DNA from: Archivesica marissinica
Lineage: Eukaryota > Mollusca > Bivalvia > Venerida > Vesicomyidae
Reading direction: 5' to 3'
DNA: 64,000 nucleotides
Assembly: GCA_014843695.1 (NCBI GenBank)
Contig: CM026390.1
Location: forward strand, 59,340,870 to 59,404,869
Within the stretch, counting starts at the first letter, position 1; each line of letters begins with the position of its first letter. The translations under genes and the position numbers were made by a program. The notes below the pieces were generated by a model. The model ran no database searches, was not told where the DNA came from, and saw only the letters and a list, made by a program, of their open reading frames with translations. Below, piece by piece: positions 12,028-23,372 of the stretch.

Positions 12028-12498
12028 TTCTAGCCATGTTTTAGGTAATAAGTCGATACCGGTTTAAGAAAAGTTTATATTCATACATAATATAATCTTT
12101 CATTCTTCACAAATATTCATTGACACTGCTTATGGTCAACATTGGAATAACCGCTGTAGATACCTTGGAAAATGAACACACATAATGTGATGATGTTGTA
12201 GCTTTCTTTATAGTTCCCTCCACCGAGGCATTTGGGCGACTGGTTTCTCTAAGTCGATTACGTTGACTGCTACGGTGCGTATGTGGACATCTGAAGAGGC
12301 ATCTACGTTCTTCCCAGGGTGACAACTCCTGTATCCTTTCTTTTGGCCACATCCTTCACCATTTGTCAGCTCACAGCAGCAATAATGGTTCTGGTTTCTT
12401 CGTTGAGTCCTCGTCGCTATCTAGAAGTCGCGTCCCACCATCTCCTTGAAGGAGCCGGCTAAAACATCGCTATCTATTCGCCGTCGCAAACACCGTTT
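12028..12498. other. Unassigned DNA with one short minus-strand open stretch
   Basis: 12208-12420 on the minus strand is open for 70 codons and Cys-rich near its start (HYCCCELTNGEGCG), with no ATG at the beginning and no recognised domain. It could be an exon remnant or chance. Nothing else was seen. Confidence 0.3.
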
Positions 12499-12842
12499 GG
12501 GTTCCAATCAGATATGTATATATTTAGATATCTGTACCCAACAAGCAATGCTCTGGAGTAGGGTTCCAATCGGATGTGTATATATTTAGATATCTGTACC
12601 CAACAAGCAATGCTCTGGAATAGGGTTCCAATCAGATGTGTATATATTTAGATATCTGTACCCAACAAGCAATGCTCTGGAGTAGGGTTCCAATCAGATG
12701 TGTATATATTTAGATATCTGTACCCAACAAGCAATGCTCTGGAGTAGGGTTCCAATCAGATGTGTATATATTTAGATACCTGTACCCAGCAAGCAATGCT
12801 CTGGAGTAGGGTTCCAATCAGATGTGTATATATTTAGATATC
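12499..12842. repeat. 62-bp tandem repeat, about 5.5 copies
   Basis: Unit starts gggttccaatcagatgtgta, continues tatatttagatatctgtaccc and ends gcaatgctctggagta. Starts are seen at 12499, 12561 and 12623 and onward at the same spacing. Copies are over 95 percent alike by eye. Confidence 0.95.
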
Positions 12843-14458
12843 GTTCTCTAGTCTTCTTGATATGATTTGTGGACCTATGTATGTTTTTGATCTGTCGGAT
12901 TTTCTGATAAAACAAAGAATTAATCAGGTCAGCACACTATATGTATACTAAATTAATACCTTAATCTACTGACAGCCTAGCCTGGTATTTACTATACATT
13001 TACTACATGCCAATCACTTTTTTCACGTAAGTTACAATCACATTTTTGATGTGCATGCATTTGTTTGTCTATCTGTTATCAAGAGTGTGCACAGATTTAC
13101 GTATGGATGTTCATGAATTATTTTGGGAAGGTCCGCCACGGGCGCAGGACCAAACCATTAATCGTTGATGATGATACAGATTTGGATCTAAGCGTGGCGA
13201 GTGTATGCGCTTTACGGAGTACACGCTAGCTTTATATACAATGGCTACCAGTGATCAAGTAGTCTTATAAACCGTTTAGCTGAACAATTGCGGCTCCCAC
13301 AGCATTTATGAAACAATGGGGGAGATAACGTATACGTTATCAATCTAATAGCTAATAACGTGTCTTGTTTCCTTAGGGAAAAAACGTTTCTTTACATTAC
13401 CAAGACTATAAACAAAGATTTAATTTTCATCTGAATGAAGAACGGCATGTCTGTAGTCTACAAATCTCCCAGGCAGCCTCAAACTAACGCATATCAGTTT
13501 TGACAAGAATCGGAACGATAAGGCGTTCAGAATTGAGGAAGCCACTATTTTGTTTCTTAAAGCCATTATTTTAGCCTGCTTTGCATCAGGAAAAATGAAA
13601 GTTTACAGCTTTAATCAAACGGAGTTGGCACGCTTTTTCCGATGATTTATCATGCCTGTCTAAGAAGGAAAGCTATGTTTCTGGAAGGGGAGTCTCCATG
13701 ACAAGTACAAATGACGTAATTTATACCCTCCTTCGAAAATATTTTAATGAAGCTTCGGAAAAGATGGTTAACCAGAACAGGCTCGGTAAATCACAAGAGA
13801 ACTAAATTTGACAAGCCTGTCCAGAAGTCTTGATCGGGAGAAGGTTGTTTTTGTGATATATTGCATATAAACAGGCTATCTAAGCGCCCTACAGACTGAG
13901 CGGCTTCACATATAACATTTTCTAAGAATTACGAGTCACCAAAGAGATACGTTGAATACAAAATAGATTGAATGAACACGAAATATTGCAATGATTTTCA
14001 CTGCGATATATTAATGCCCTGTTTGGAGCAAATTGAAATATGGCAATAAATTGACTACGAGACTCCTTCGCCAATATATCAAGACTGATTGGTATTGTTG
14101 GGGATGCTATTTGGCCCGGCTTAACATATGAAACGGGATATATAACCCGTCATTGCAGTCTATAGCTAATTGTATTTGACGATTTATGGTCTTATATAGT
14201 GCCCAGAATTAGATATTTGATATACGATATAGATCCATTTATTTTCTGCTTCCACGATATTAATAATTCCATTGTCTGGCCAAACATACAGTTACTGCTT
14301 AGTTGTATTGCAAGGCTAGCGTAATCCTTTTCTATTCTGTAAATATGATACGTCAGAGATTAAAGTAACATATTTATTTAATGCATGTGAATGAATGCAT
14401 GGCACACTTTATATACAGAGGGCGCCATAAGACTAATCTTGGGCCCTTGTAGCACCGA
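12843..14458. other. Intergenic DNA, no supported gene
   Basis: Apparently unique AT-rich sequence. A few open stretches of 60-70 codons occur (for example around 13600-13805, plus strand), but they have no ATG context, splice pairing or recognisable domain. Confidence 0.5.
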
Positions 14459-14473
14459 TAAACGTCAAAACTC

Positions 14474-14683
14474 GTCGTGATTCGCTTCAGGTGCGAACGG
14501 TCCGGAGTTCGAACCCCGCTGGAGCCGTTACGATTGTGCCCTTAAGCAAGGCATTTAATTTCCACGTTGCCTATTATCTCTCCCTCGTGGCGATGGATTC
14601 CATCAGGAATGAGGTCTCGAGTGAGATTAATATAAGTTATAAGAACTTGTTTCGCAATCGAGCTAAAATAAATATGTATAAAC
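14474..14683 (+). mobile_element. SINE-B, 5'-truncated, inserted at the edge of the 18-bp array
   Basis: Starts inside the head (gtcgtgattcgcttcaggtg) and runs to the aaaataaatatgtataaac end. Target-site duplication taaacgtcaaaactc is present at 14459-14473 and 14684-14698. The right copy is itself part of the first unit of the 18-bp array, so the SINE landed in that unit. Confidence 0.9.
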
Positions 14684-15029
14684 TAAACGTCAAAACTCTG
14701 CTAAACGTAAAAACTCTGCTAAACGTAAAAACTCTGCTAAACGTCAAAACTCTGCTAAACGAAAAAACTCTGCTAAACGTCAAAACTCTGCTAAACGAAA
14801 AAACTCTGCTAAACGTAAAAACTCTGCTAAACGTCAAAACTCTGCTAAACGAAAAAACTCTGCTAAACGTCAAAACTCTGCTAAACGTAAAAACTCTGCT
14901 AAACGTAAAAACTCTGCTAAACGAAAACAACTCTGCTAAACATCAAAACGCTGCTAAACGTCAAAACTCTGCTAAACGTAAACACTCCGCTAAACGTCAA
15001 AAGACCACTATTGACGTTTAGCGGAGTTT
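14684..15029. repeat. 18-bp minisatellite ending in an inverted unit (hairpin)
   Basis: About 18 copies of taaacgtcaaaactctgc and its variants (cgtaaa, cgaaaa). The last forward unit actccgctaaacgtcaa (14984-15000) is followed after 10 bases by its exact reverse complement at 15011-15027, giving a 17-bp perfect hairpin. Related units in the inverted orientation are at 35990-36075. Confidence 0.93.
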
Positions 15030-15660
15030 ATGACATTTAATGGTTTTACAGGTTCATAAAGTATATGAACATACATACAACAACTGAACTGTAAGCAGTG
15101 ATATTACTGAGAAATTCAAAACTCTGATTCATTATAATTAGACATGTATATTAATATTAGATATTGCATCTTATTTCTCATGAACGTCTTTGGTCATTTA
15201 CATTTTTCATTGTGCTATTTGATGTTTTAATACGATTTTAATCGGGGAAAAAAGGCAAATTGGTTGGGCCACAAGTTATGACAACATTATTTCTAGCCCT
15301 CCACGTTTATCATTATGTATTAAAACCGTACGTAGAATGTCTTCACCGTACCTTTACTGAAATACACGTAGGCAATTATAATTGACAATATTGACCAATT
15401 AAACTTACATAATATATAATGATGTGATTCCTAGTAAATCGGAATCTCCCAAAGTAGTTATATCCGGTGAAATCGTAACCATACCGGAAGTAATATATCC
15501 ACAGCCAATCAGAATGCAACCATTAAGCTACTGGTTATCGCGCTGTAATTAAGATAATACTGGGAAGCAGGAAACCATCTTGATGTCGCTGTTGGTTTGA
15601 TCATTGTTGACTGGTACCAGCTCTTCATTATAAATTAGTAAGTAAACAGGATAAGATATG
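15030..15660. other. Intergenic DNA with a dispersed-repeat motif
   Basis: No gene seen. 15251-15303 (ttggttgggccacaagtt and on to agccctcc) resembles 20840-20892, so a diverged dispersed repeat is present. Its class was not recognised. Confidence 0.5.
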
Positions 15661-15920
15661 TCCTGGTAATCCAGGGATCGCAGGTTCGATCCCCCGTCTG
15701 ACCATAATAAAATTAACAGTCTGTCAGATGGGACATTAAACCGAGGCCTCGTGTCGGTGCTGTACACGGTGCACATAAAAGAACCAGATGAGACTCTGGA
15801 ATGGGTCTCTGTCTGTATCATTGCACTATCCTCCAAAAATCTAAAATGACTAATCTCTTCAGGAGGCGTCGCTCATATGGGCAACCGGTAGCGACGATAA
15901 ACAAACGTAAAACACATAAC
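15661..15920 (+). mobile_element. SINE-A, head partly truncated
   Basis: Begins at the anticodon stem (tcctggtaatccaggg), with an intact B box, body and aataaacg-type tail (here ataaacaaacg). Its 3' part is the second copy of the 11164-11336 element. Confidence 0.88.
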
Positions 15921-16078
15921 ACAGCTATATATACCTGAGCCCGGAACTCTGCTGTGAGTCCTACTACTCTACTGGAACCAGAATAATGATGTTATAATTG
16001 TGCTCTAGCTCATTACCGTGTGTACTACAAGAAACCTATAATCTTAAGTGTTAACAACACGATTTGTTCAACTACATA
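15921..16078. repeat. Duplicated SINE flank, copy 2
   Basis: Matches 11334-11482 through cgatttgttcaactacat. With the SINE tail the duplicated block is about 320 bp. Confidence 0.88.
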
Positions 16079-16088
16079 CATTACATAC

Positions 16089-16139
16089 ATCATATGGGCA
16101 ACCGGTAGCGACGATAAATAAACGTAAAACACACACACA
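16089..16139 (+). mobile_element. SINE-A tail fragment
   Basis: Only catatgggcaaccggtagcg and the gataaataaacg plus CA tail are present, placed right after the duplicated flank. Confidence 0.8.
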
Positions 16140-16455
16140 TCAGATATTTGCGTTGATTTCAATATTAGTTACGATATTCATATATTTTAAAAAGTTGTGT
16201 TGATATATAAAAGTCTACATGAGCGAGCTCCTGTTTACCTCAGAAACAAATTCACTTTCAATTCAGATATCCAAACCTGTCCTTCCTTTGTAACCATCTT
16301 CTATCAATATTATTATTGGTATTATTATTATTATTATTAATATTATTATCCTCGACACCGATTTATGGTACAATATTCGAAAATGAACAACGTAGATACG
16401 TGTCTATACAATACAATACAGCGGTTTGTATATGTATACAGGATTTTATGTTTTA
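16140..16455. other. Intergenic DNA with a short interrupted ATT microsatellite
   Basis: (ATT)n-like stretch at about 16305-16348. No other signal. Confidence 0.5.
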
Positions 16456-17645
16456 GGTGTCAGAGTCTTGGGGCATATTCTTGCACAACTAGGGGGTGTC
16501 AGAGTATTGTGGTATATTCTCGCACACCTATGGGGGGTGTCAGAGTTTTGGGGCATATTCTCGCACAACTATGGGGGTGTCAGAGTCTTGGGGCATATTT
16601 TCGCACAACTATGGGGGTTTCAGAGTTTTGGGGCATATTTTCGCACACCTATGGGGGTGACAGAGTATTGGGGTATATTCTCGCACAACTATAGGGGTGT
16701 CAGAGTATTGGGGCATATTCTCGCATAACTATAGGGGTGTCAGAGTCTTGGGGGCATATTCTCGCACAACTATGGGGGTGTCAGAGTCTTGGGGCATTCT
16801 CGCACAACTATGGGGGTGTCAGAGTCTTGGGGCATATTCTCGCATAACTATGGGGGTGTCAGAGTATTGGGGCATATTCTCGCATAACTATAGGGTGTCA
16901 GAGTCTTGGGGGTATATTCTCGCACAACTATAGGGGTGTCATAGTCTTGGGGCATATTCTCGCATAACTATGGGGGTGTCAGAGTCTTGGGGCATATTCT
17001 CGCATAACTATGGGGGTGTCAGAGTATTGGGGCATATTCTCGCACAACTACGGGGGTGTCAGAGTCTTCGTGCATATTCTCGCACAACTATAGGGTGTCA
17101 GAGTATTGGGGCATATTCTCGCATAACTATAGAGGTGTCAGAGTCTTGGGGGTATATTCTCGCACAACTATGGGGTGTCAGAGTATTGGGGCATATTCTC
17201 GCACAACTATGGGGGTGTCAGAGTCTTGGGGTATATTCTCGCACAACTATGGGGGTGTCAGAGTATTGGGGTATATTCTCGCACAACTATAGGGGTGTCA
17301 GAGTATTGGGTATATTCTCGCACAACTATGGGGTGTCAGAGTATTGGGGTATATTCTCGCATAACTATGGGGTGTCAGAGTTTTGGGGCATATTCTCGCA
17401 TAACTATGGGGGTTGTCAGAGCCTTGGGGCATATTCTCGCATAACTATGGGGGTGTCAGAGTCTTGGGGCATATTCTCGCATAACTATGGGGGGGTGTCA
17501 GAGTATTGGGGTATATTCTCGCATAACTATGGGGGTGTCAGAGTCTTGGGGCATATTCTCGCATAACTATGGGGGTGTCAGAGTCTTGGGGCATATTCTC
17601 GCATAACTATGGGGGTGTCAGAGTGTTGGGGCATATTCATGCACA
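16456..17645. repeat. 40-bp minisatellite, about 30 copies
   Basis: Unit gtgtcagagtcttggggcat then attctcgcacaactatgggg. Length varies 39-42 through the G run. Variants (tcttgg/tattgg, gcacaact/gcataact) are intermixed along the array. Open frames across it are incidental. Confidence 0.96.
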
Positions 17646-18119
17646 AGAATATTGCGTTTTGTATAGATTTGTGTGTGCCAAGTATAATATCACCCATATA
17701 CAGATGAAAAATGCGCAATATGCTCTATGAGAGCTACACTGGATCTAATTTTGGAGAGGGGGCGCCGGAATGACTATGGCACTGAACGCGATTGTATATT
17801 ATTGATATTTCAAGGGAATTGTACTTTAATGTATGCATCCCATCGCCACGGTCATTTAGTCTGGTCATTTAACGTTTTAATGCCGAAATAAAGAGAACAC
17901 AGCATCCACGTATAATTCAAAATGTCATATAAGGCAAATTAAGCTATATTTACACATAATCTGATACATATTTTAAAACCCACACATTCCGACCGACCAA
18001 TCCTATTCATTTGGTTATTAGACACTGGTCGAATAAACCATTTAAATATTGGTTGGGCACTTTTCTAGACGAGTATCCTGACCCGAAATATTGTGAAAGC
18101 CATGCTTCATTTCCATCCC
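17646..18119. other. Intergenic DNA, nothing recognised
   Basis: No repeat or coding signal was seen between the 40-bp and 24-bp arrays. Confidence 0.5.
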
Positions 18120-18611
18120 AAATGACGGCGTGCAACGCCCCTTCAATGACGGCATGCAACGCCCCTTCAATGACGGCATGCACAGCCACTTCAATGACGG
18201 CATGCAACCTCTCTTCAATGACGGCATGCAACCTATCTTCAATGACGGCATGCAACGCCCCTTCAATGACGGCATGCAACCTCTCTTCAATGACGGCATG
18301 CAACGTCCCTTCAATGACGGCATGCAACGCCCCTTCAATGACGGCATGCAACCTCTCTTCAATGACGGCATGCACCGCCACTTCAATGACGGCATGCAAC
18401 CTCTCTTCAATGACGGCATGCAACGTCCCTTCAATGACGGCATGCAACGCCCCTTCAATGACGGCATGCAACCTCTCTTCAATGACGGCATACAACGTCC
18501 CTTCAATGACGGCATGCAACGTCCCTTCAATGACGGCATGCAACGTCCCTTCAATGACGGCATGCAACGTCCCTTCAATGACGGCATGCAACGTCCCTTC
18601 AACGCCCTTTT
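18120..18611. repeat. 24-bp minisatellite, about 20 copies
   Basis: Unit caatgacggcatgcaacg plus ccc(c)tt or variants (cctctctt, cgccactt). Because 24 is 8 codons, three frames on each strand stay open. A stray unit at about 18872-18896 lies beyond the SINE-C insertion, showing that the SINE landed in the array. Confidence 0.96.
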
Positions 18612-18870
18612 GTGGTTTTCTGATTAACGCAGTGGTTAGCGCGCTCGCTTCCCACAAATGCAACCCTGGTTCGATCCTCGGATCGGGAAGTATGTGAGAT
18701 GGTACGGTGGTCGCCAGATCGGACAGGTGGGTTTTCTCCGGGTACACCAGTTTCCTCCCACACGAATTACCACATATACGCTTTCATCCGCGCCATCGAG
18801 AGTGAGTAATGTTAGTTGTTAGAACTAGTTTCGCAATCGTTGTAAAATAAATAAAAGTTTAAACATTTAA
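18612..18870 (+). mobile_element. SINE-C inserted in the 24-bp array
   Basis: Type copy of family C. The tRNA-like head gattaacgcagtggttagcg (A box) is followed by cgctcgcttcccac and B-box region ggttcgatcctcgg. The body contains gatcggacaggtgggttttc, tttcctcccacacgaat and acatatacgctttcatc. The 3' part has gagagtgagtaa and ttcgcaatcgttgtaaaata. A minisatellite unit resumes directly after it. Confidence 0.9.
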
Positions 18871-19129
18871 ACTTCAATGACGGCATGCAACGCCCCATTT
18901 TATGCATACATAATAATTATTAAGGTTCAAATTTAGGCTTGTCTGCTTTTAATACATGACATACAGCACAGCTCATTCGAGAGAACATGGAATTTGGGGC
19001 ATATTGAAGAATGCTATTGTCCGATGATATTCATTTTCATTTGGATCAAAATTTGGTTTGCTTGAGAGAATAAACTATTGAAGGGGACTGATGTGATTGT
19101 GCCAACTTACTCTTTGGGCTGGATAAACT

Positions 19130-19371
19130 GTGGAAGTCGTGATAGCGCAGTGGTCGAACGTTCGCTCCAGGTGCGAAAGGCCTGGAGTTCGAGCACTGCT
19201 GGAGCCGTTACGGTTGTGCCCTTAGGCACGGCATTTCTATTCAACGTTACCTCTTCTCTCTTCCTCCCTCGAGGCGATGGATTCCATCAGGAATGAGGTC
19301 TCGAGAGTGATTAATATAGGTTGTAAGTACTTGCTTCGCAATCGAACTAAAATAAATGTGTATAAACTAAG
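19130..19371 (+). mobile_element. SINE-B, full length
   Basis: Head tcgtgatagcgcagtgg, anticodon arm ttcgctccaggtgcgaa, body cccttaggcacggcattt, then gatggattccatcaggaatg and the tcgcaatcgaactaaaataa end. Target duplication not clear. Confidence 0.9.
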
Positions 19372-19941
19372 CTGCCTCAAGCTTGTCTTCATCACTATTA
19401 GGCACATAGCATGCCTATTTGGTCGAAGATTTTATCATTCATACGAAGTAACGAGCCTTCATAGCATGTACATATTCAAATATGCAGTTCAAAGACTGAC
19501 GTGGCCCTAGTACATGTACGAATCAAACGCATTAATATAAGGCGTGCTGTTTTAATCGTGCACTTAATTCTAATGTATAATTAACTCTGCCCAGATAAAA
19601 AGTTCTTCGTCATAAAACGAGTATTTTCGGCACATATTGCGCTGTATGATAAAAGAATAACATACACACAGATCAAAGTAACTGCCATAAACGCTTATTT
19701 AAATATTAATAAACATAATTCGGTAGTAATAATGTAATTTTATTATCCTATAGAGTGTTATCTCCAAAGGCATCGACTTTCAAATGGCCCTTGTCAATTT
19801 AAAGCGAGATATAGACGGTGTTTATTGAAAATTAATTCTGTAATTATTCTATCGGCGTAAAATTTGATTGAAATAATGACAAGAAAATGGCGGTAATATG
19901 GAGTGGTGTAGCTTTCGTGGGTAGAGGTAGAATATAAATGT
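19372..19941. other. AT-rich intergenic DNA
   Basis: No repeat, RNA or coding signal recognised. Confidence 0.5.
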
Positions 19942-20714
19942 GTTTTGGGGATAGGGAATGCAATGGTGATTGGGGATAGGGAATGCAATGGTGCTTGGGG
20001 ATAGGGAATGCAATGGTGCTTGGGGATAGGGAATGCAATGGTGTTTGGGGATATGGAATGCAATGGTGCTTGGGGATAGGGAATGCAATGGTGCTGGGGA
20101 TAGGGAATGCAATGGTGCTTGGGGATAGGGAATGCAATGGTGCTTGGGATAGGGAATGCAATGGTGCTTGGGGATAGGGAATGCAATGGTGCTTGCGGAT
20201 AGGGAGTGCAATGGTGCTTGCGGATAGGGAGTGCAATGGTGCTTGGGGATAGGGAATGCAATGGTGCTTGCGGATAGGGAATACAATGGTGCTTGGGGAT
20301 AGGGAATGTAATGGTGCTTGGGGATAGGGAATACAATGGTGCTTGGGGATAGGGAATGAAAGGTGTTTGGGGATAGGGAATGCAATGGTGCCTGGGGATA
20401 GGGAATGTAATGGTGCTTGGGGATAGGGAATACAATGGTGCTTGGGGATAGGGAATGCAATGGTGTATGGGGATAAGAAATGCAATGGTGCTTGGGGATA
20501 GGGAATGCAATGGTGTGTGGGGATAAGAAATGCAATGGTGCTTGGGGATAGGGAATGTAATGGTGCTTGGGGATAGGGAGTGCAATGGTGCTTGGAGATA
20601 GGGAATGCAATGGTGCTTGCGGATAGGGAGTGCAATGGTGCTTGGGGCTAGGGAATGTAATGGTGCTTGGGGATAGGGAATGTAATGGTGCTTGGGGATA
20701 GGGAATGCAATGGT
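19942..20714. repeat. 25-bp minisatellite, array 1, about 31 copies
   Basis: Unit gggaatgcaatggtgcttgg plus ggata, with point variants (gcggata, gtgtttgg, ggataagaaat). The period is not a multiple of three, yet three minus-strand frames happen to lack stops for about 260 codons. I treat these as artefacts. Confidence 0.96.
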
Positions 20715-21089
20715 TTAATCATATTTTATTGCATTCTATATATACAATGTACAATACAAAACAAATGAACAAACATGTATAACTATCCATAATGCATGAT
20801 TTGTGGCATTGTTTGCTCAAGGATTGTCATTATATGTTGAAGCAAATGGGTTGGGCCACAAGTTTTAACAACATTAGTTACGGCCCTCCCCATAAGACTA
20901 GATTGTAATTAACAAAGAGACTGAATACAAGAGTTGTGCTAGTACTTTACTAATTTAATGATACTAATAGAAAAAGGGTAAAATGATTAAGAGAATAAGC
21001 AGCATTTTAGGTAATAAGAATTTAGAAACAAAAAACAACAATAAACAAACCAAAAAAGTTTAGGAAATGTAACTGTAATAGCTACTATT
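20715..21089. other. Spacer between two arrays of the same 25-bp unit
   Basis: Includes 20840-20892 (aaatgggttgggccacaagt and on to ggccctcc), similar to 15251-15303. No gene seen. Confidence 0.5.
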
Positions 21090-21575
21090 GCAATGGTGCT
21101 TGGGGATAGGGAATGTAATGGTGCTTGGGGATATGGAATGCAATGGTGCTTGCGGATAGGGAATGCAATGGTGCTTGGGGATAGGGAATGCAATGGTGCT
21201 TGGGGATAGGGAATGCAATGGTGTGTGGGGATAAGAAATACAATGGTGCTTGGGGATAGGGAATATAATGGTGCTTGGGGATATGGAATGCAATGGTGCT
21301 TGCGGATAGGGAATGCAATGGTGCTTGGGGATAGGGAATGCAATGGTGCTTGGGGATAGGGAATGCAATGGTGCTTGGGGATAGGGAATGCAATGGTGCT
21401 TGGGGATAATAAATACAATGGTGCTTGGGGATAGGGAATGCAATGGTGCTTGGGGATAATAAATACAATGGTGCTTGGGGATAGGGAATGCAATGGTGCT
21501 TGGGGATAGGGAATGCAATGGTGTGTGGGGATAATAAATACAATGGTGCTTGGGGATGGGGAATGCAATCGTGCA
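21090..21575. repeat. 25-bp minisatellite, array 2, about 19 copies
   Basis: Same unit and orientation as 19942-20714, with a local subtype ggataataaatacaatgg that recurs every two to three units. The two arrays share variants, so they descend from one array or exchange sequence. Confidence 0.96.
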
Positions 21576-21670
21576 GGCATGTATGAAGCCTTATCAAGCA
21601 TTATAGATCATATATTTAGCAGAAAGCATTAAAGCAAATATCTCGGCACTAGTGTTTCACTAATTGGCTT

Positions 21671-22150
21671 GTCCGATTAGTGCAGTGGTTAGCGCGCTCG
21701 CTTCTCGCCAATGCAACCCTGGTTCGATCCTCGGACCGGGAAGTATGTGATATGGTACGGTGGTCGCTAGATCGGACAGGCGTGCGTGTTTTCTCCGGGT
21801 TCCTCCCACACGAATGACCACATATACGCTTTCATCAGCGCTAACGAGAGTGACTAATAAGTTGTTAATACTTAGTTTATACAAATTTATTTTAGCTCTA
21901 CTGCGAAACAAGTTCTTACAACTTATATTAATTACTCTCGAGACCTCATTCCTGATGGAATCCATCGCCACGAGGGAGAGAGAAGTGGCAACGTGGAATT
22001 TAAATGTATTGCCTAATGACACATTCGTAACGGCTCCAGCGGGGCTCGAACTCCGGACCTTTCGCACCTGATGCAAACGCGCATCCACTGCGCTATCACG
22101 ACTTCCACTTAATACTTGCTTCGCAATCGTTGTATAAAGAAATAAAGTGT
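21671..22150 (+). mobile_element. SINE-C interrupted by a nested SINE-B
   Basis: Head gattagtgcagtggttagcg, B-box region ggttcgatcctcgg and body tttctccgggttcctcccac run to about 21873. The tail ttcgcaatcgttgtataaag resumes after 22108. Short flanking duplication attggctt at 21663-21670 and 22151-22158. Confidence 0.9.
21874..22108 (-). mobile_element. SINE-B nested in SINE-C, with 9-bp target duplication
   Basis: Minus-strand SINE-B, reverse head at about 22040-22105 (cgctatcacgacttcca). It is flanked by ttaatactt at 21865-21873 and 22109-22117. Family B was therefore active after this SINE-C inserted. Confidence 0.92.
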
Positions 22151-22158
22151 ATTGGCTT

Positions 22159-23146
22159 CTGTGGTGTGAGGACTCTACATATCCAACATACTGTACTGAA
22201 AGTAAAACTATAACCACATCATCATTAATTAATGACATTAATGAAATACTTATGTATATAGGCTAAGGAAGTAACGCACAGAACGAGACGTGACGGCTAC
22301 ACGTCGGGGGCAAGCCTCAACGGGTGTGCATACACTGAACGCTCACTTACAGTGCCTTCTGGTGGGCATACCTGCATAAACTCGAACAAAATAAACGCAA
22401 AGAACGTAATACATTCTGATATCAATGCGTTGTTCAATTTATACGTTTAGAGCACTAATACAATTCGGGCCAACGTGTGCCGAATATTATTCGGATTCAC
22501 GTCATATTTACATCAAAGTTAACTATGCGATATGAAACCAAAGCCGTCGAATCTACAGAGTTGAAACACGACCAAGTGTTCATGCCCTATTATTCGCCTG
22601 TAGCCTGGGCTCCAGTCTGTCGATTTTTCACTTTTTAACTTCTGACAAAATGACATTATCAGAAACTCAATACAGCCCAATTAATGGTCACGGTGTTAAA
22701 ATATATTCATTTGACTGACAAGGCAAATATATCGATGCCTGTTCCGAGGCTACGCCTCTTTCAATAATGCAAACAATAGTCCCTCCTTTAGAATAACCTA
22801 CATCTCCGGAAACCGCTTCAATCAATCCATTAGGTTTATCCGGCATACTTGCCACCGCATAAATGCATTTGGGCGAGTAAAAAACCCGCTTGAAACACAT
22901 TCCGTTATTTATAGTTATTGTGGGCATGTTGGAGGAGAGAATATGCCGAATAAACTTCCGAAAACAAGGTGAAATAATATACAGTCGACTTATACACACA
23001 CAATGTTACTGTGGAACGTCGGATAGTCAACGGGCCTTAATTGTACAAGTCCTAGTTCTCACAGAGTCCCCTACCTTCCACCCTGCTCTATTAATATAGA
23101 ATATTACTTCAAATGGGATGGCAGTCTTTATCTGCCATGCATCGTT
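22159..23146. other. Intergenic DNA, no supported gene
   Basis: The longest open stretch is 103 codons on the minus strand (22688-22999), non-repetitive but with no recognised domain. No RNA gene or repeat was seen. Confidence 0.45.
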
Positions 23147-23158
23147 ACCTCTCTAGTT

Positions 23159-23360
23159 CGCTTCAGGTGCGAAAGGTCCGGAGTTCGAACCCCACTGGAG
23201 CCGTTACGATAGTGCCCTTAGGCAAGGCATTTAAATTCCAAATTGCCTCTTCTCTTTCCTTCATGGCGATGGATTCCATCAGGAATGAGGTCTCGAGAGT
23301 GATTAATATAAGTTGAATAAACTTGTTTCGCAATCGAGCAAAAATAAATTTGTATAAACT
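23159..23360 (+). mobile_element. SINE-B, 5'-truncated, with 12-bp target duplication
   Basis: Starts at the anticodon arm (cgcttcaggtgcgaaagg) and ends aaaataaatttgtataaact. Perfect flanking acctctctagtt at 23147-23158 and 23361-23372. It shows that truncated copies insert by the same mechanism. Confidence 0.93.
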
Positions 23361-23372
23361 ACCTCTCTAGTT

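Noticed and set aside
12208..12420. 70-codon Cys-rich open stretch, minus strand
   Set aside because: No ATG at its start and no known domain. It could be an exon scrap but is not supported.
14684..15020. CRISPR-like regular repeats
   Set aside because: Units are contiguous with no unique spacers; this and all other arrays are eukaryotic minisatellites.
18007..18747. Overlapping frames of 150-250 codons on both strands
   Set aside because: Produced by the 24-bp period and extending into a SINE-C.
22688..22999. 103-codon non-repetitive minus-strand ORF
   Set aside because: No recognised domain, no splice or promoter context. A frame of this length is expected by chance in about 30 kb of AT-rich DNA. 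A protein search with a hit would change this.
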